Shown piece after piece: positions 50,768 through 58,522 of a DNA stretch of 64,000 nt (position 1 is its first letter; each line of letters opens with the position of its first letter). The translations under genes were made by a program, and so were the position numbers. The stretch is taken from the NCBI GenBank assembly GCA_016703945.1, contig JADJBC010000005.1, positions 124,001 through 188,000 on the forward strand, given 5' to 3'. The notes beneath the pieces are model-generated. The model was given only the letters and a program-made list of their open reading frames with translations, did no database searches and was not told the DNA's origin. The stretch is from Candidatus Aalborgicola danicus (GTDB taxonomy: Bacteria; Pseudomonadota; Gammaproteobacteria; Burkholderiales; Burkholderiaceae_C).

Positions 50768-51451
50768 CTAGTCAACGTAACGCAGCCCCGCCTTCTCCAA
50801 ACCTTCGCGCATCTTGTAATAGTCCAGTCCCAACACACCCGATGCAAAGATGGCGCGTTTGTCGCCTTCGTTGGCCTCACGCGCCTCTGCCGCATCCGCC
50901 ACTTTTTGCGCGATGGCTGCAGGCACAACGACCACACCATCGATGTCGGCAATCACCACATCACCCGGATTCACCTGGGCTCCCGCGCACACTACGGGCA
51001 CATTGACCGAGCCCAAAGTCGCCTTGATCGTGCCCTTGGCGTTAATGGCTTTGCTGAACACCGGGAAGTTCATCTCGGTCAGGTCCTTCACGTCCCGCAC
51101 GCCGCCGTCGATGATCAGGCCGACGGCGCCACGGGCCTGGAAAGACGTAGCCAACAAGTCGCCAAAGAATCCGTCGGCGTTGTCGGTGGTGCAGGCGGCC
51201 ACGGCCACATCACCAGGCTGCAGCTGCTCGGCAGCCACATGCATCATCCAGTTGTCGCCGGGTTGCAGCAGCACGGTGACTGCTGTGCCGCAGATGCGGG
51301 CTTCGTTGTAGATGGGGCGCATGTAGGGCTTCATCAGGCCGACGCGGCCCATGGCCTCGTGGATGGTGGCCACGCCGAAGCGGGAGAGTTTGTCGACGGC
51401 GGCCTTGTCGGCGCGGGTGATGTTGCGTTTGACGATGCCTAGATTGTTCAT
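50768..51451 (-). CDS. pmdF: 4-carboxy-4-hydroxy-2-oxoadipate aldolase
   Basis: A 227-residue RraA-like class II aldolase that splits CHA to pyruvate and oxaloacetate, and can decarboxylate oxaloacetate. GVATIHEAMGRVGLMKPYMRP and VGLIIDGGVRDVKDL are the metal and substrate sites. Start at 51451 (MNNLGIVKRN). It is the last metabolic step in the pathway. Confidence 0.93.
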   Translation of the reverse strand: MNNLGIVKRNITRADKAAVDKLSRFGVATIHEAMGRVGLMKPYMRPIYNEARICGTAVTVLLQPGDNWMMHVAAEQLQPGDVAVAACTTDNADGFFGDLLATSFQARGAVGLIIDGGVRDVKDLTEMNFPVFSKAINAKGTIKATLGSVNVPVVCAGAQVNPGDVVIADIDGVVVVPAAIAQKVADAAEAREANEGDKRAIFASGVLGLDYYKMREGLEKAGLRYVD

Positions 51452-51480
51452 GTTGGTCTCCGTAAGTTGCACGGTTTATT

Positions 51481-51520
51481 GGGGTCAGGTCTGCTTCGCT
51501 TCGCTCTCGAACCCGACCCC
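51481..51520. repeat. inverted-repeat element between pmdE and pmdF
   Basis: GGGGTCAGGT (51481-51490) and ACCCGACCCC (51511-51520) pair in nine of ten positions around a loop rich in repeated GCTTC/CGCTT units. The pmdE stop lies a few bases away. The T-run, read on the minus strand, comes before the stem, so it is not a terminator for the operon. Another short dispersed element in an intercistronic gap. Confidence 0.6.
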
Positions 51521-51528
51521 AAAAAACC

Positions 51529-52556
51529 TTATTGGCTTTTGGCGGTTAGTAGTGCATCCAGTCGCGGGAACACGCGCCGGGCGTTACCTTCGTAAATCTG
51601 GTGACGGTCCGCATCGCTGAGGATCTTGGAGGCCTCGATGTAGCGCTTGGTGTCGTCGTAATAGTTGCCGGTCTCGGGGTCGATGCCGCGCACCGCGCCG
51701 ATCATCTCGCTGGCAAACAGCACGTTCTTCACCGGGATGACCGTGTTCAGCAAATCGATGCCGGGCTGGTGGTAGACGCAGGTGTCGAAGAAGATGTTGT
51801 TCAGCAGGTGGTCCTGCAGCAGCGGCTTCTTCAGCTCCTGCGCCAGCCCCCGGAAACGGCCCCAGTGATACGGCACGGCGCCGCCGCCATGGGGAATCAA
51901 AAACTTCAGCGTCGGAAATTCCTTGAACAGATCGCTGGTCAGGCACTGCATGAAGGCGGTGGTGTCGGCGTTCAGGTAGTGCGCGCCGGTGGTGTGGAAG
52001 CAGGCGTTGCAACTGGTGGACACGTGAATCATGGCGGGAATGTCGTACTCCACCATCTTTTCGTAAATCGGGAACCAGGCCTTGTCGCTCAAAGGGGGCG
52101 AGGTCCAGTGGCCGCCGCTGGGGTCCGGGTTCAGGTTGATGCCGACGTTGCCGTATTCCTTGACGCACTTCTCCAGCTCGGGGATGCAGGTGGCAGGGTC
52201 CACGCCGGGCTTTGCGGCAGCATGGCGACCGGCACAAAGTGGTCGGGGAACAGCTGGCTGACGCGGTAGCACAGCTCGTTGCAGATCGCGGCCCAGGTGC
52301 TGGAGACATTGAAGTCGCCAATGTGGTGGGCCATGAAGCTGGCGCGTGGGCTGAACAGCGTCAGGTCAGAGCCGCGCTCGCGCATCAGGCGCAGCTGGTT
52401 GGTCTCAATCGACTCGCGCAGCTCGTCGTCGCTGATTTTCAGGTCGGCCACTTTGGGCATGACGGCGGGGTCTTTGATGCCGGCAATCTGCTGGTTGCGC
52501 CAGGTTTCCAGCGCCTTGGGCGCCGTCGTGTAGTGGCCGTGGCAGTCGATGATCAT
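51529..52556 (-). pseudogene. pmdE: 4-oxalomesaconate hydratase, frameshifted
   Basis: An amidohydrolase-family hydratase (LigJ/PmdE). MIIDCHGHYTTAPKALETW, PRASFMAHHIGDFNVS and VPVAMLPQSP are in one frame; GVDPATCIPELEKCVKEYGN, IPAMIHVSTSCNACFHTTG, FDTCVYHQPGIDL and the C-terminus are in the next. One missing C near 52220 in a run (AGCCCGGCG where AGCCCCGGCG is expected) explains it. With it repaired the protein has about 342 residues, the normal length. Start at 52556. The rest of the operon is intact. Confidence 0.88.
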
Positions 52557-52590
52557 GGTGGATGGTTCCTTCATAAGGGTTTTAGGCCGC

Positions 52591-52633
52591 TAGCCCTCGT
52601 AAAACATGCGTAGGCTGCTATCAAATTCATATC
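52591..52633 (-). repeat. 43-bp dispersed repeat, copy before pmdE
   Basis: On the minus strand: GATAT-N8-TAGC, AGCCTACGCA plus seven bases, CGAGGGCTA. It starts at the very end of the upstream gene (the TGA stop at 52632-52634 lies at the repeat edge) and ends 34 bases before the pmdE start. Confidence 0.75.
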
Positions 52634-53342
52634 AGATTGGCACCATGCCCTGGCCGCGCTTGGCGTCTGCCGCTTCTGGCGAGGCCATGAAATCCAGCAG
52701 CGCCTGCACCTCGGCAGGCCGCGTGCAGCCAGTCGTCATGGCGGCAGAAAACGTGGTGCTGATCTGGATGGCGCTGGGCAGCGGACCGACTATTGCGATG
52801 CCATCCACATGGATCAGCTCGCTCAGTTGCTGGAAGCCCAGTGCGACTTCGCCCTTGGCCACTAGGCTGCCGACCGGAACACCCGGCGGCGCGGTGACGA
52901 TGCGCTCCTTGATCTGGTCCGCAATGCCCCAGCGCTCAAACAGCGCGGCCAGCGCAACACCGCTGGGGCCAGTCGAGTAGCTGATCGTAGGCGCGGCCAA
53001 CACGGCCTGGCGCACGGCGTATTCGCTGCTGATGTCCGGCACCGCCGCACCGGCGTGCACGGCCACGGCCACATCGGAATGCACCAGGTTGGTCACGCTG
53101 TCGGCGCGCAGATGGCCGGCGGCCACGAGCTTGGCGATGGCGTCGGATGCCAGAATGACCACATCAAAGGCCTCGCCCGCCTGCACACGTTTGGCGGCGT
53201 CCACGCCGCCGACCGACTCGATGGCAACGGCTTGACCGGTACGGGCGGTGTAGGCCGCTGTCAGTTCGGCCAGCAACTGGCGGGTGGCCATGGAGGAGAT
53301 GCCCGACAGGGGCGCTGGTGCGGTGCTTGCAGGGGTTTGCAT
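52632..53342 (-). CDS. ModA-like extracytoplasmic binding-domain protein of the pmd operon
   Basis: A 236-residue type II periplasmic-binding fold like molybdate-binding ModA: FDVVILASDAIAKLVAAGHL, VAVHAGAAVPDISSEYAVRQAVL, SYSTGPSGVALAALFERWGI and LGFQQLSELIHVDGIAIVGPLP. No clear signal peptide is present, only a proline/alanine-rich start, and there is no permease or ATPase nearby, so a cytoplasmic ligand-binding or isomerase-like role is possible. It lies directly upstream of pmdE, on the same strand. Confidence 0.8.
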   Translation of the reverse strand: MQTPASTAPAPLSGISSMATRQLLAELTAAYTARTGQAVAIESVGGVDAAKRVQAGEAFDVVILASDAIAKLVAAGHLRADSVTNLVHSDVAVAVHAGAAVPDISSEYAVRQAVLAAPTISYSTGPSGVALAALFERWGIADQIKERIVTAPPGVPVGSLVAKGEVALGFQQLSELIHVDGIAIVGPLPSAIQISTTFSAAMTTGCTRPAEVQALLDFMASPEAADAKRGQGMVPI

Positions 53343-53446
53343 GGACGCAATTCTGGGCTGAGCCGGATTTCCAGGGAAGACCGGGCTACTACTAGCAGCT
53401 ATCGCAAATCGGCATAATTAAGCCTTAGCTATTCCCAATTACCGTT

Positions 53447-54358
53447 ATGGACCTGAAGCAACTGGAATACTTTGTGCGCGTGGCCGAAATGGGCAGCTTC
53501 ACCCGTGCCGCCATTGCGCTGGACGTGGCACAGCCGGCGCTAAGCCGCCAGGTGCGCCTGCTGGAGGTGGAGCTGCGGCAAAACCTGCTGACCCGCAATG
53601 GCCGCGGCGCCGTGCCCACCGAAGCGGGCAAGCTGCTGCTGGCCCATGGCCGCGGCATCCTGCACCAAGTGGAGCGCGCCAAGGAGGAGTTGGGCCGCGT
53701 GCGCGGCGCCCTGGCCGGGCGAGTGGCGGTGGGCCTGCCCACCAGCCTGGCGCGGGTGCTGACGGTGCCGCTGACCCGGGCCTTTCGCCAGCAGATGCCG
53801 GATGCCACGATTTCCATCAGCGAAGGCCTGTCGGTGGCCATGCTGGAATCGCTGGTCAACGGGCGACTGGACATTGCGGTGCTGTACAACGCCCAGGCCA
53901 GCCCGGACATTGAAATCCTTCCTTTGCAGGACGAAGACCTGATGCTGGTGCAGCGGCGTCCACCCGGCCTGCAGGAGGACCCCGGCCCCGGCCCGATTGC
54001 GCTGAAGGAGGTGGCCCGGTTGCCGCTGGTCATCCCCAGCCGCCCCAACGCGATTCGCATGCAGGTGGAGTCCGAAATGGCCAACATCGGCTGCCGCCCG
54101 GTGATTGCGCTGGAGATTGACGGTGTCTCCGCCATCCTGGACCTGGTGGCGGACGGCGCTGGCAGTGCCGTGCTGTCCCGCAACGCGGTGGCCAACTCCA
54201 TACGCCCCTCGGCCTTCACGGTGCGCTCGATTGACGGGCCGCCACTGCGCACCCGGGTGTCGCTGGCGACCAGTTCACTTCGCCCGGCCACGCTGACGCA
54301 ACAGGCCACGCTCACGCTGATCCGTGACACCATTGCGCTTCTGATGCCGCCCGCCTGA
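53447..54358 (+). CDS. LysR-family activator of the pmd operon
   Basis: A 303-residue LysR regulator with helix-turn-helix MGSFTRAAIALDVAQPALSRQVRLLE at about residues 15-40 and an effector domain (GRVAVGLPTSLARVLTVPLTRAFRQQMPDATI). It is divergent from the pmd operon with a 104-base gap, so it is the likely activator of protocatechuate meta-cleavage genes (PmdR type). Its 3' end overlaps the DUF2894 gene on the other strand by 84 bases. Confidence 0.9.
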   Translation: MDLKQLEYFVRVAEMGSFTRAAIALDVAQPALSRQVRLLEVELRQNLLTRNGRGAVPTEAGKLLLAHGRGILHQVERAKEELGRVRGALAGRVAVGLPTSLARVLTVPLTRAFRQQMPDATISISEGLSVAMLESLVNGRLDIAVLYNAQASPDIEILPLQDEDLMLVQRRPPGLQEDPGPGPIALKEVARLPLVIPSRPNAIRMQVESEMANIGCRPVIALEIDGVSAILDLVADGAGSAVLSRNAVANSIRPSAFTVRSIDGPPLRTRVSLATSSLRPATLTQQATLTLIRDTIALLMPPA

Positions 54359-55063
54359 TTCGGTCTTTTTTTCCTGAGTGCTTGGATCCAGTCGCAGCAG
54401 CGTGTCCGCGTAGGACATGAAGCGGTTCAGATAGTCCGGTGAAATGCCGCGCATCATGGCCAACGAGCGCAGCACCAGCATGTGGGAGTTAATGGGGCCG
54501 GCATTTTTTGGCGCCTGCAGCAATGCCTGTGTGACCTGTTTTTCGGCGCTGAGTTTGGACCAGGTATTCCTGAAATACCGTATTGACTTGAGTTCGGGGC
54601 GCGTCGAGTGGCTGCCAGGCTGGCTGGTTTCTGGGTTGTCCTGCGCATGCTGCGCCATGTGGCGGGCCAGTTCGGCCAGGCTGGCGCCATGGTGCTGGTG
54701 CTCCAGGGTGGCAACCCGCCGCGTCAGCCCTTGAAAATCTCCCGCGTCCAAAAGTCGCTGCAATTCGGTGGCGGCATCTGGGTACCGCTTTGACGCCTGG
54801 GCCGCCGTGTCCCTGGCAGCGCCCAAGGCCTGGTCAAATCTCGCCTGAAAGGCAGACAGCGATTGCCCCAAACGGCCTCGCAGAATCTGCTGAACACGCT
54901 CAGTTTGCCCCTCCATCCGACGTGCCAGCGCTTCGATGGCGTGCAAGCGAACCGGGTCATGCCGATGCGCGCCCGCCTGGCGCAGTGCAGCGATTGTCTG
55001 TTCAAGGTCAGCACTGCCTGGCACACACCCACCAGTCGCCGCGTGGTTCACCGCAACATTCAT
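54275..55063 (-). CDS. DUF2894 protein of the MotA/OmpA-like operon
   Basis: A 262-residue protein without membrane helices. Helical N-terminal half (LEQTIAALRQAG, VRLHAIEALARRMEGQ, LGQSLSAFQARFDQALGAARD) and a more conserved C-terminal half (STRPELKSIRYFRNTWSKLSAEKQVTQALLQAPKNAGPINSHMLVLRSLAMMRGISPDYLNRFM pattern, split here into its parts). Matches DUF2894. It overlaps the OmpA-like gene by 4 bases and the LysR gene by 84 bases. Function unknown; likely a cytoplasmic partner of the membrane machine. Confidence 0.75.
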   Translation of the reverse strand: MNVAVNHAATGGCVPGSADLEQTIAALRQAGAHRHDPVRLHAIEALARRMEGQTERVQQILRGRLGQSLSAFQARFDQALGAARDTAAQASKRYPDAATELQRLLDAGDFQGLTRRVATLEHQHHGASLAELARHMAQHAQDNPETSQPGSHSTRPELKSIRYFRNTWSKLSAEKQVTQALLQAPKNAGPINSHMLVLRSLAMMRGISPDYLNRFMSYADTLLRLDPSTQEKKTESGGRHQKRNGVTDQRERGLLRQRGRAK

Positions 55064-55701
55064 GGGGCGGCGTTTTTTTCGGCGCTGTTTCTGGGCACCG
55101 GCGCCATTTCAACCCTTCGGTTTTGCGCCCGCGAGGCATCACTGATATTGGGCGTGACCGGTTGTTCCGAGCCAAACGCTGCGGCAAAAACCATGGACGA
55201 CGGCATGCCGTCTTCGATCAACGCCCGGGTCACGGTGAGTGCCCGCTGCGCTGACAATTCCCAGTTGTCGGCGAAGCGGCCGTTGCCTTCCCGAATCGAA
55301 CGGTCATCGGTGAACCCGCTCACCATCAAGAGTTCCCCGCGTGAGCCCAGGTAGGCCTGCAAAGGGCTCACCAAACTGGTCAACAGTTTGCGGCCCTCGG
55401 GCTGCAATTGGTCGGAGTTCAGCGAAAACAATACCCGGCCACTGATGCCGATGCGCCCGTTGTCCAACGTGATGCGACCCGTCGCCAAGGGAATCGCCAA
55501 GGCGCGTTCAAGCGACATGCGGCGCTGCTCCTCCACGCGGCGTTTCTTCACTTCGTCTTCCAGGTGGGTTGCCAACTCCAGTTGCACCACCAGAACACCC
55601 ACCAACAACAGCACAAAGGCACCCAGCAAACCCGACATCAGGTCACCAAATACCGCCCATACGGGAGCCGTTTGCTCCAGGCCTGCATCGCCTTCGCTCA
55701 T
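55060..55701 (-). CDS. OmpA-like peptidoglycan-binding membrane protein
   Basis: A 213-residue protein: one N-terminal membrane helix (about residues 14-40, FGDLMSGLLGAFVLLLVGVLVVQ), a short coiled coil, and a C-terminal OmpA/MotB domain (SLNSDQLQPEGRKLLTSLV, then VSGFTDDRSI, ELSAQRALTVTRALIEDGM and AQNRRVEM). The acidic residue near the helix (Asp19-Leu-Met) may be the ion-binding carboxylate, as in MotB and ZorB. It overlaps the DUF2894 gene by 4 bases and starts 2 bases after the DUF802 gene. Confidence 0.82.
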   Translation of the reverse strand: MSEGDAGLEQTAPVWAVFGDLMSGLLGAFVLLLVGVLVVQLELATHLEDEVKKRRVEEQRRMSLERALAIPLATGRITLDNGRIGISGRVLFSLNSDQLQPEGRKLLTSLVSPLQAYLGSRGELLMVSGFTDDRSIREGNGRFADNWELSAQRALTVTRALIEDGMPSSMVFAAAFGSEQPVTPNISDASRAQNRRVEMAPVPRNSAEKNAAP

Positions 55702-55702
55702 G

Positions 55703-57631
55703 TCACAGGGCCTCTTCGGTTTGCAAGGCTTGTTTTGCCGGCAGTTGGCGCAGCTCGGCAAATATCTCTTTCTGCGACAGGATGCTCAGATCAATCACTT
55801 CACGCGCCTGCGCCACGTAGTAGGCCAGCTGTTCGTCACTGCGTGCCATAGACTTGTCCATCGCGCCTTCAATACGTTGCAGGTGGGTGATCAGTTTTTC
55901 ATTGGCGTCGCCAAACGAGCCAACGGCAAAACTCAGCGTGTCGCTCAAGCTGGAAACCTCGACCGCACTGCTGGTGACCTGCGCCGCCACGTCGGCCAAT
56001 TTGTCCGCCTCCTGGACCAGTGTTTCTGAAAACTGACCGCTGGCCTCGCGCAACGCCGTGGCAGAAGTGGTGACCAGCGCATCAATGGCGGAGCGTTGTT
56101 CCACCGATGCGTGGCGAATGGAGTCCAGCAGCGTATTGAGCGTCTCCAGAATCTGCGCGCGCTCCTGCAGCAATGCGTTGTCGCGCGCCGTGCTGTTGGA
56201 TATCTCCTCGCGCAGCTTGCCGATGACCTCCGCCGCTGCGCGCGGAGCTTGTGAGGCGGTTTCGATGAGCCGCGCAATCGGGTCTTCCAATGCGGTACCC
56301 AAGGTGGTCAGGTGGCTGGCGAGTGCTGTCTGCAAATCGCCCAGCCGCTCAACAGCGGCGTTTGCGCGCGATGCCTCTGCGTCCCGAAGCGCCGTTAGCT
56401 CGTTTCGCAACACGCCCACCAATTGATCCAAACGTTCGCCATGTTGTTGTGTCCACGTGGCCTCGGATGCCATGCGCACGCGCACGAGCTCTTCGGAACT
56501 GGCCAGCAAGCGGGATACTTCGCCCGCCGCCTGGCTGGCATTGGCCTTGGCCGTTTCCGAAATTTCGCGCGCGGTCTGGCCCAGGCTGCTGCAAATCTGC
56601 TCTTGCTGGGTAGCGTAGGCTAGGCCCAGCTCGCGCGCCAATGCGGTGGACCGCTGCTCGAAACTCTGGTTAAAACCTTCCAGCGACTGACCCATGCTGG
56701 CAACCAAGCGCTCGTGTATGCGTTTGTTGTCCTGCGCAATGTCGGCCATGGCGGACTGGAGCACCGGGCGCATGCTGTCCCCGGCCGCTTTGGCGCCCTG
56801 GATCAGGCTTTCACGCAGCGATTGGTCGACTGCGCAGGCCAAATCGGTGTAGACGCCTTTGACATGGCTGTGAAAGTTTTCCTGGTTGGTGAGCAAGCGG
56901 TCGTTCAACTGCTCGCTCATGCGTTCCATGTGGGCCATCATTGCCTGCATCTGCTGTGCCACGGCGGGTATGGTTTGCGCTTGAAGTTGCAGGGCCCTGA
57001 AGGCTTCCTGGCGTTGGTGCGCATAGGAGAAGTCACGCAGCCGAGTGGCGATCTGGGTGTCGAGTAGTTGTGCTGCCAGCATGCGTTCACGTCGACTCAT
57101 GGCAGACATCAGACCCAGCATCGCTGAGGCCGCCACCCCTGCTACGGACGTGCCAAACGCCAGGCCCAGGCCCTTGATGGGGGCTGCGAATGCCGAACGA
57201 ATGGCCTGCAGATCGGTGGTGCCTTCCAGCGCGAACACCGCACCGTTGAGCGTGACGACCATCCCCAAAAAGGTCCCCAGCATGCCCAGCATGACCAGCA
57301 GTCCCACTAGATAAGGTGTCAGCGCGGGGCCTGGCAAACCGGTTCGTTCACCTTCTATGCGCAAACGCACGGGGTTTTGCAGGGAAGGGTGAACCTTGAC
57401 CAGCCAATCGCCGAGGTTGACGAGCGGCTGTGGGATGGCCGACAGGGCGTTGGACAAACTGGTGGTTGCCTGGCGAAAACGATGCAACTCCAATGCACCC
57501 AAGGCATACGTCGCGCCAATGACCATGGTCACCGTCAGTGCCAGTGTGTTGGAGCCTAAGAAGGCGGAACCGGCCCAAGCCACGGCCGCTGCGCCCAGCA
57601 AAAAGCTGGCAAAAAAGAAATTTCTATGCAT
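55703..57631 (-). CDS. DUF802 MotA/TolQ-like membrane protein with long coiled-coil tail
   Basis: A 642-residue protein: two N-terminal helices (about residues 4-26 and 30-48), then two more (about 104-130 and 150-180: LVGLLVMLGMLGTFLGMVV and GLGLAFGTSVAGVAASAMLGLM), the same LGTFLGM/GLAFGTSVAG pattern as MotA, ExbB, TolQ and ZorA channels. The remaining about 460 residues are a long helical coiled coil. The protein pairs with the OmpA-like gene directly downstream. It overlaps the DUF3348 gene by 8 bases. Start at 57631 is the first residue of the helix. Confidence 0.82.
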   Translation of the reverse strand: MHRNFFFASFLLGAAAVAWAGSAFLGSNTLALTVTMVIGATYALGALELHRFRQATTSLSNALSAIPQPLVNLGDWLVKVHPSLQNPVRLRIEGERTGLPGPALTPYLVGLLVMLGMLGTFLGMVVTLNGAVFALEGTTDLQAIRSAFAAPIKGLGLAFGTSVAGVAASAMLGLMSAMSRRERMLAAQLLDTQIATRLRDFSYAHQRQEAFRALQLQAQTIPAVAQQMQAMMAHMERMSEQLNDRLLTNQENFHSHVKGVYTDLACAVDQSLRESLIQGAKAAGDSMRPVLQSAMADIAQDNKRIHERLVASMGQSLEGFNQSFEQRSTALARELGLAYATQQEQICSSLGQTAREISETAKANASQAAGEVSRLLASSEELVRVRMASEATWTQQHGERLDQLVGVLRNELTALRDAEASRANAAVERLGDLQTALASHLTTLGTALEDPIARLIETASQAPRAAAEVIGKLREEISNSTARDNALLQERAQILETLNTLLDSIRHASVEQRSAIDALVTTSATALREASGQFSETLVQEADKLADVAAQVTSSAVEVSSLSDTLSFAVGSFGDANEKLITHLQRIEGAMDKSMARSDEQLAYYVAQAREVIDLSILSQKEIFAELRQLPAKQALQTEEAL

Positions 57632-58394
57632 AAGTTGTGTCACTTGTAAGAGCTTCCAGCAGGCCCAGAGTGGGTTGTAGCCGCATGTCCAGTTCGGCAA
57701 TCAGCACCGCTTGCAACTCCTTGCAGAATTGCCCGAGCCAGCCGCCGGCTTTCATCCAGGAGTCCACGCTGTCCGCCACTGGGGCTTGAGCAAGGCGTTG
57801 CTGATGATTTGCGAGTGATTGCTCAAAGCGTTTTGCCAGAAGCAGCGGCAAGCTGGAGAGCAACACACTTTCGCGTTCGCTGAGGATGCCATCGAGTGCG
57901 GCGTCCAGCGTAGCGAGTTGTCGCAGCGCGGGTGATGCCGTCGCAAGCACTTCGCGCACCTTGGCACGCAATGGGCGAACCAGCCCTTCAATTTCGCGCT
58001 GGTGCGCGTGGTGGAAGCGCCGGTAGGGCTCATAGTTGGTGGCATCCTCAAACGGGGTGCCGGGTTTTGGTGCGGGCAGGGGGTTGCGGGTGCGGCCCGC
58101 CGGGGTGGAGCAACTTGCCGTGATGGCCTGCACAGCGGTTGCGCGCGCGTGCTCAAACGCGGCAAGTGCGGTTTTTGATGCGGTGGAGCGTGGAACGGCA
58201 GTCGCCGCCCACGGACCCGAATCGCCAGCGCTGTGCGCGGCGCACAGGGTAATGGCGTCGGCAAAGTCAACCCATAGGCTCAGTTTTTCAGCAAATGCAA
58301 TCCCTGGCTCGACAGCTTCCACAAGGGCCAGGTCGGTGAGAGTTCGAATGAGTTGGGAGCTGTTGAAGTTAGTACGCGTCAGATTTCGCGTCAT
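57624..58394 (-). CDS. DUF3348 protein of the MotA/OmpA-like operon
   Basis: A 256-residue soluble protein with helical content and family segments LIRTLTDLALVEAVEPGIAFAEKLSLWVDFADAITL (read in parts), YRRFHHAHQREIEGLVRPLRAKVREVL and LDMRLQPTLGLLEAL. Matches DUF3348, which in beta-proteobacteria is always found before DUF802 genes. First gene of the operon; overlaps DUF802 by 8 bases. Function unknown, possibly cytoplasmic assembly or regulation. Confidence 0.75.
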   Translation of the reverse strand: MTRNLTRTNFNSSQLIRTLTDLALVEAVEPGIAFAEKLSLWVDFADAITLCAAHSAGDSGPWAATAVPRSTASKTALAAFEHARATAVQAITASCSTPAGRTRNPLPAPKPGTPFEDATNYEPYRRFHHAHQREIEGLVRPLRAKVREVLATASPALRQLATLDAALDGILSERESVLLSSLPLLLAKRFEQSLANHQQRLAQAPVADSVDSWMKAGGWLGQFCKELQAVLIAELDMRLQPTLGLLEALTSDTTYA

Positions 58395-58522
58395 AGGGCA
58401 GTGGGATCCAGATGAAAAAAGACAAGATCCGCAAGCAGGCTCGTTCCTGTCAGATTCGGCGCGATTTTAGCGTTTGTTGCGGCGGTCAGCGCCAGGGGCA
58501 CCTAGCGCGTTGAGGTTGAACC

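Noticed and set aside
53385..53420. Possible ninth copy of the 43-bp repeat between the ModA-like gene and the LysR gene
   Set aside because: Only a few bases of the first arm match and the GGGCTA end is absent at the right distance.
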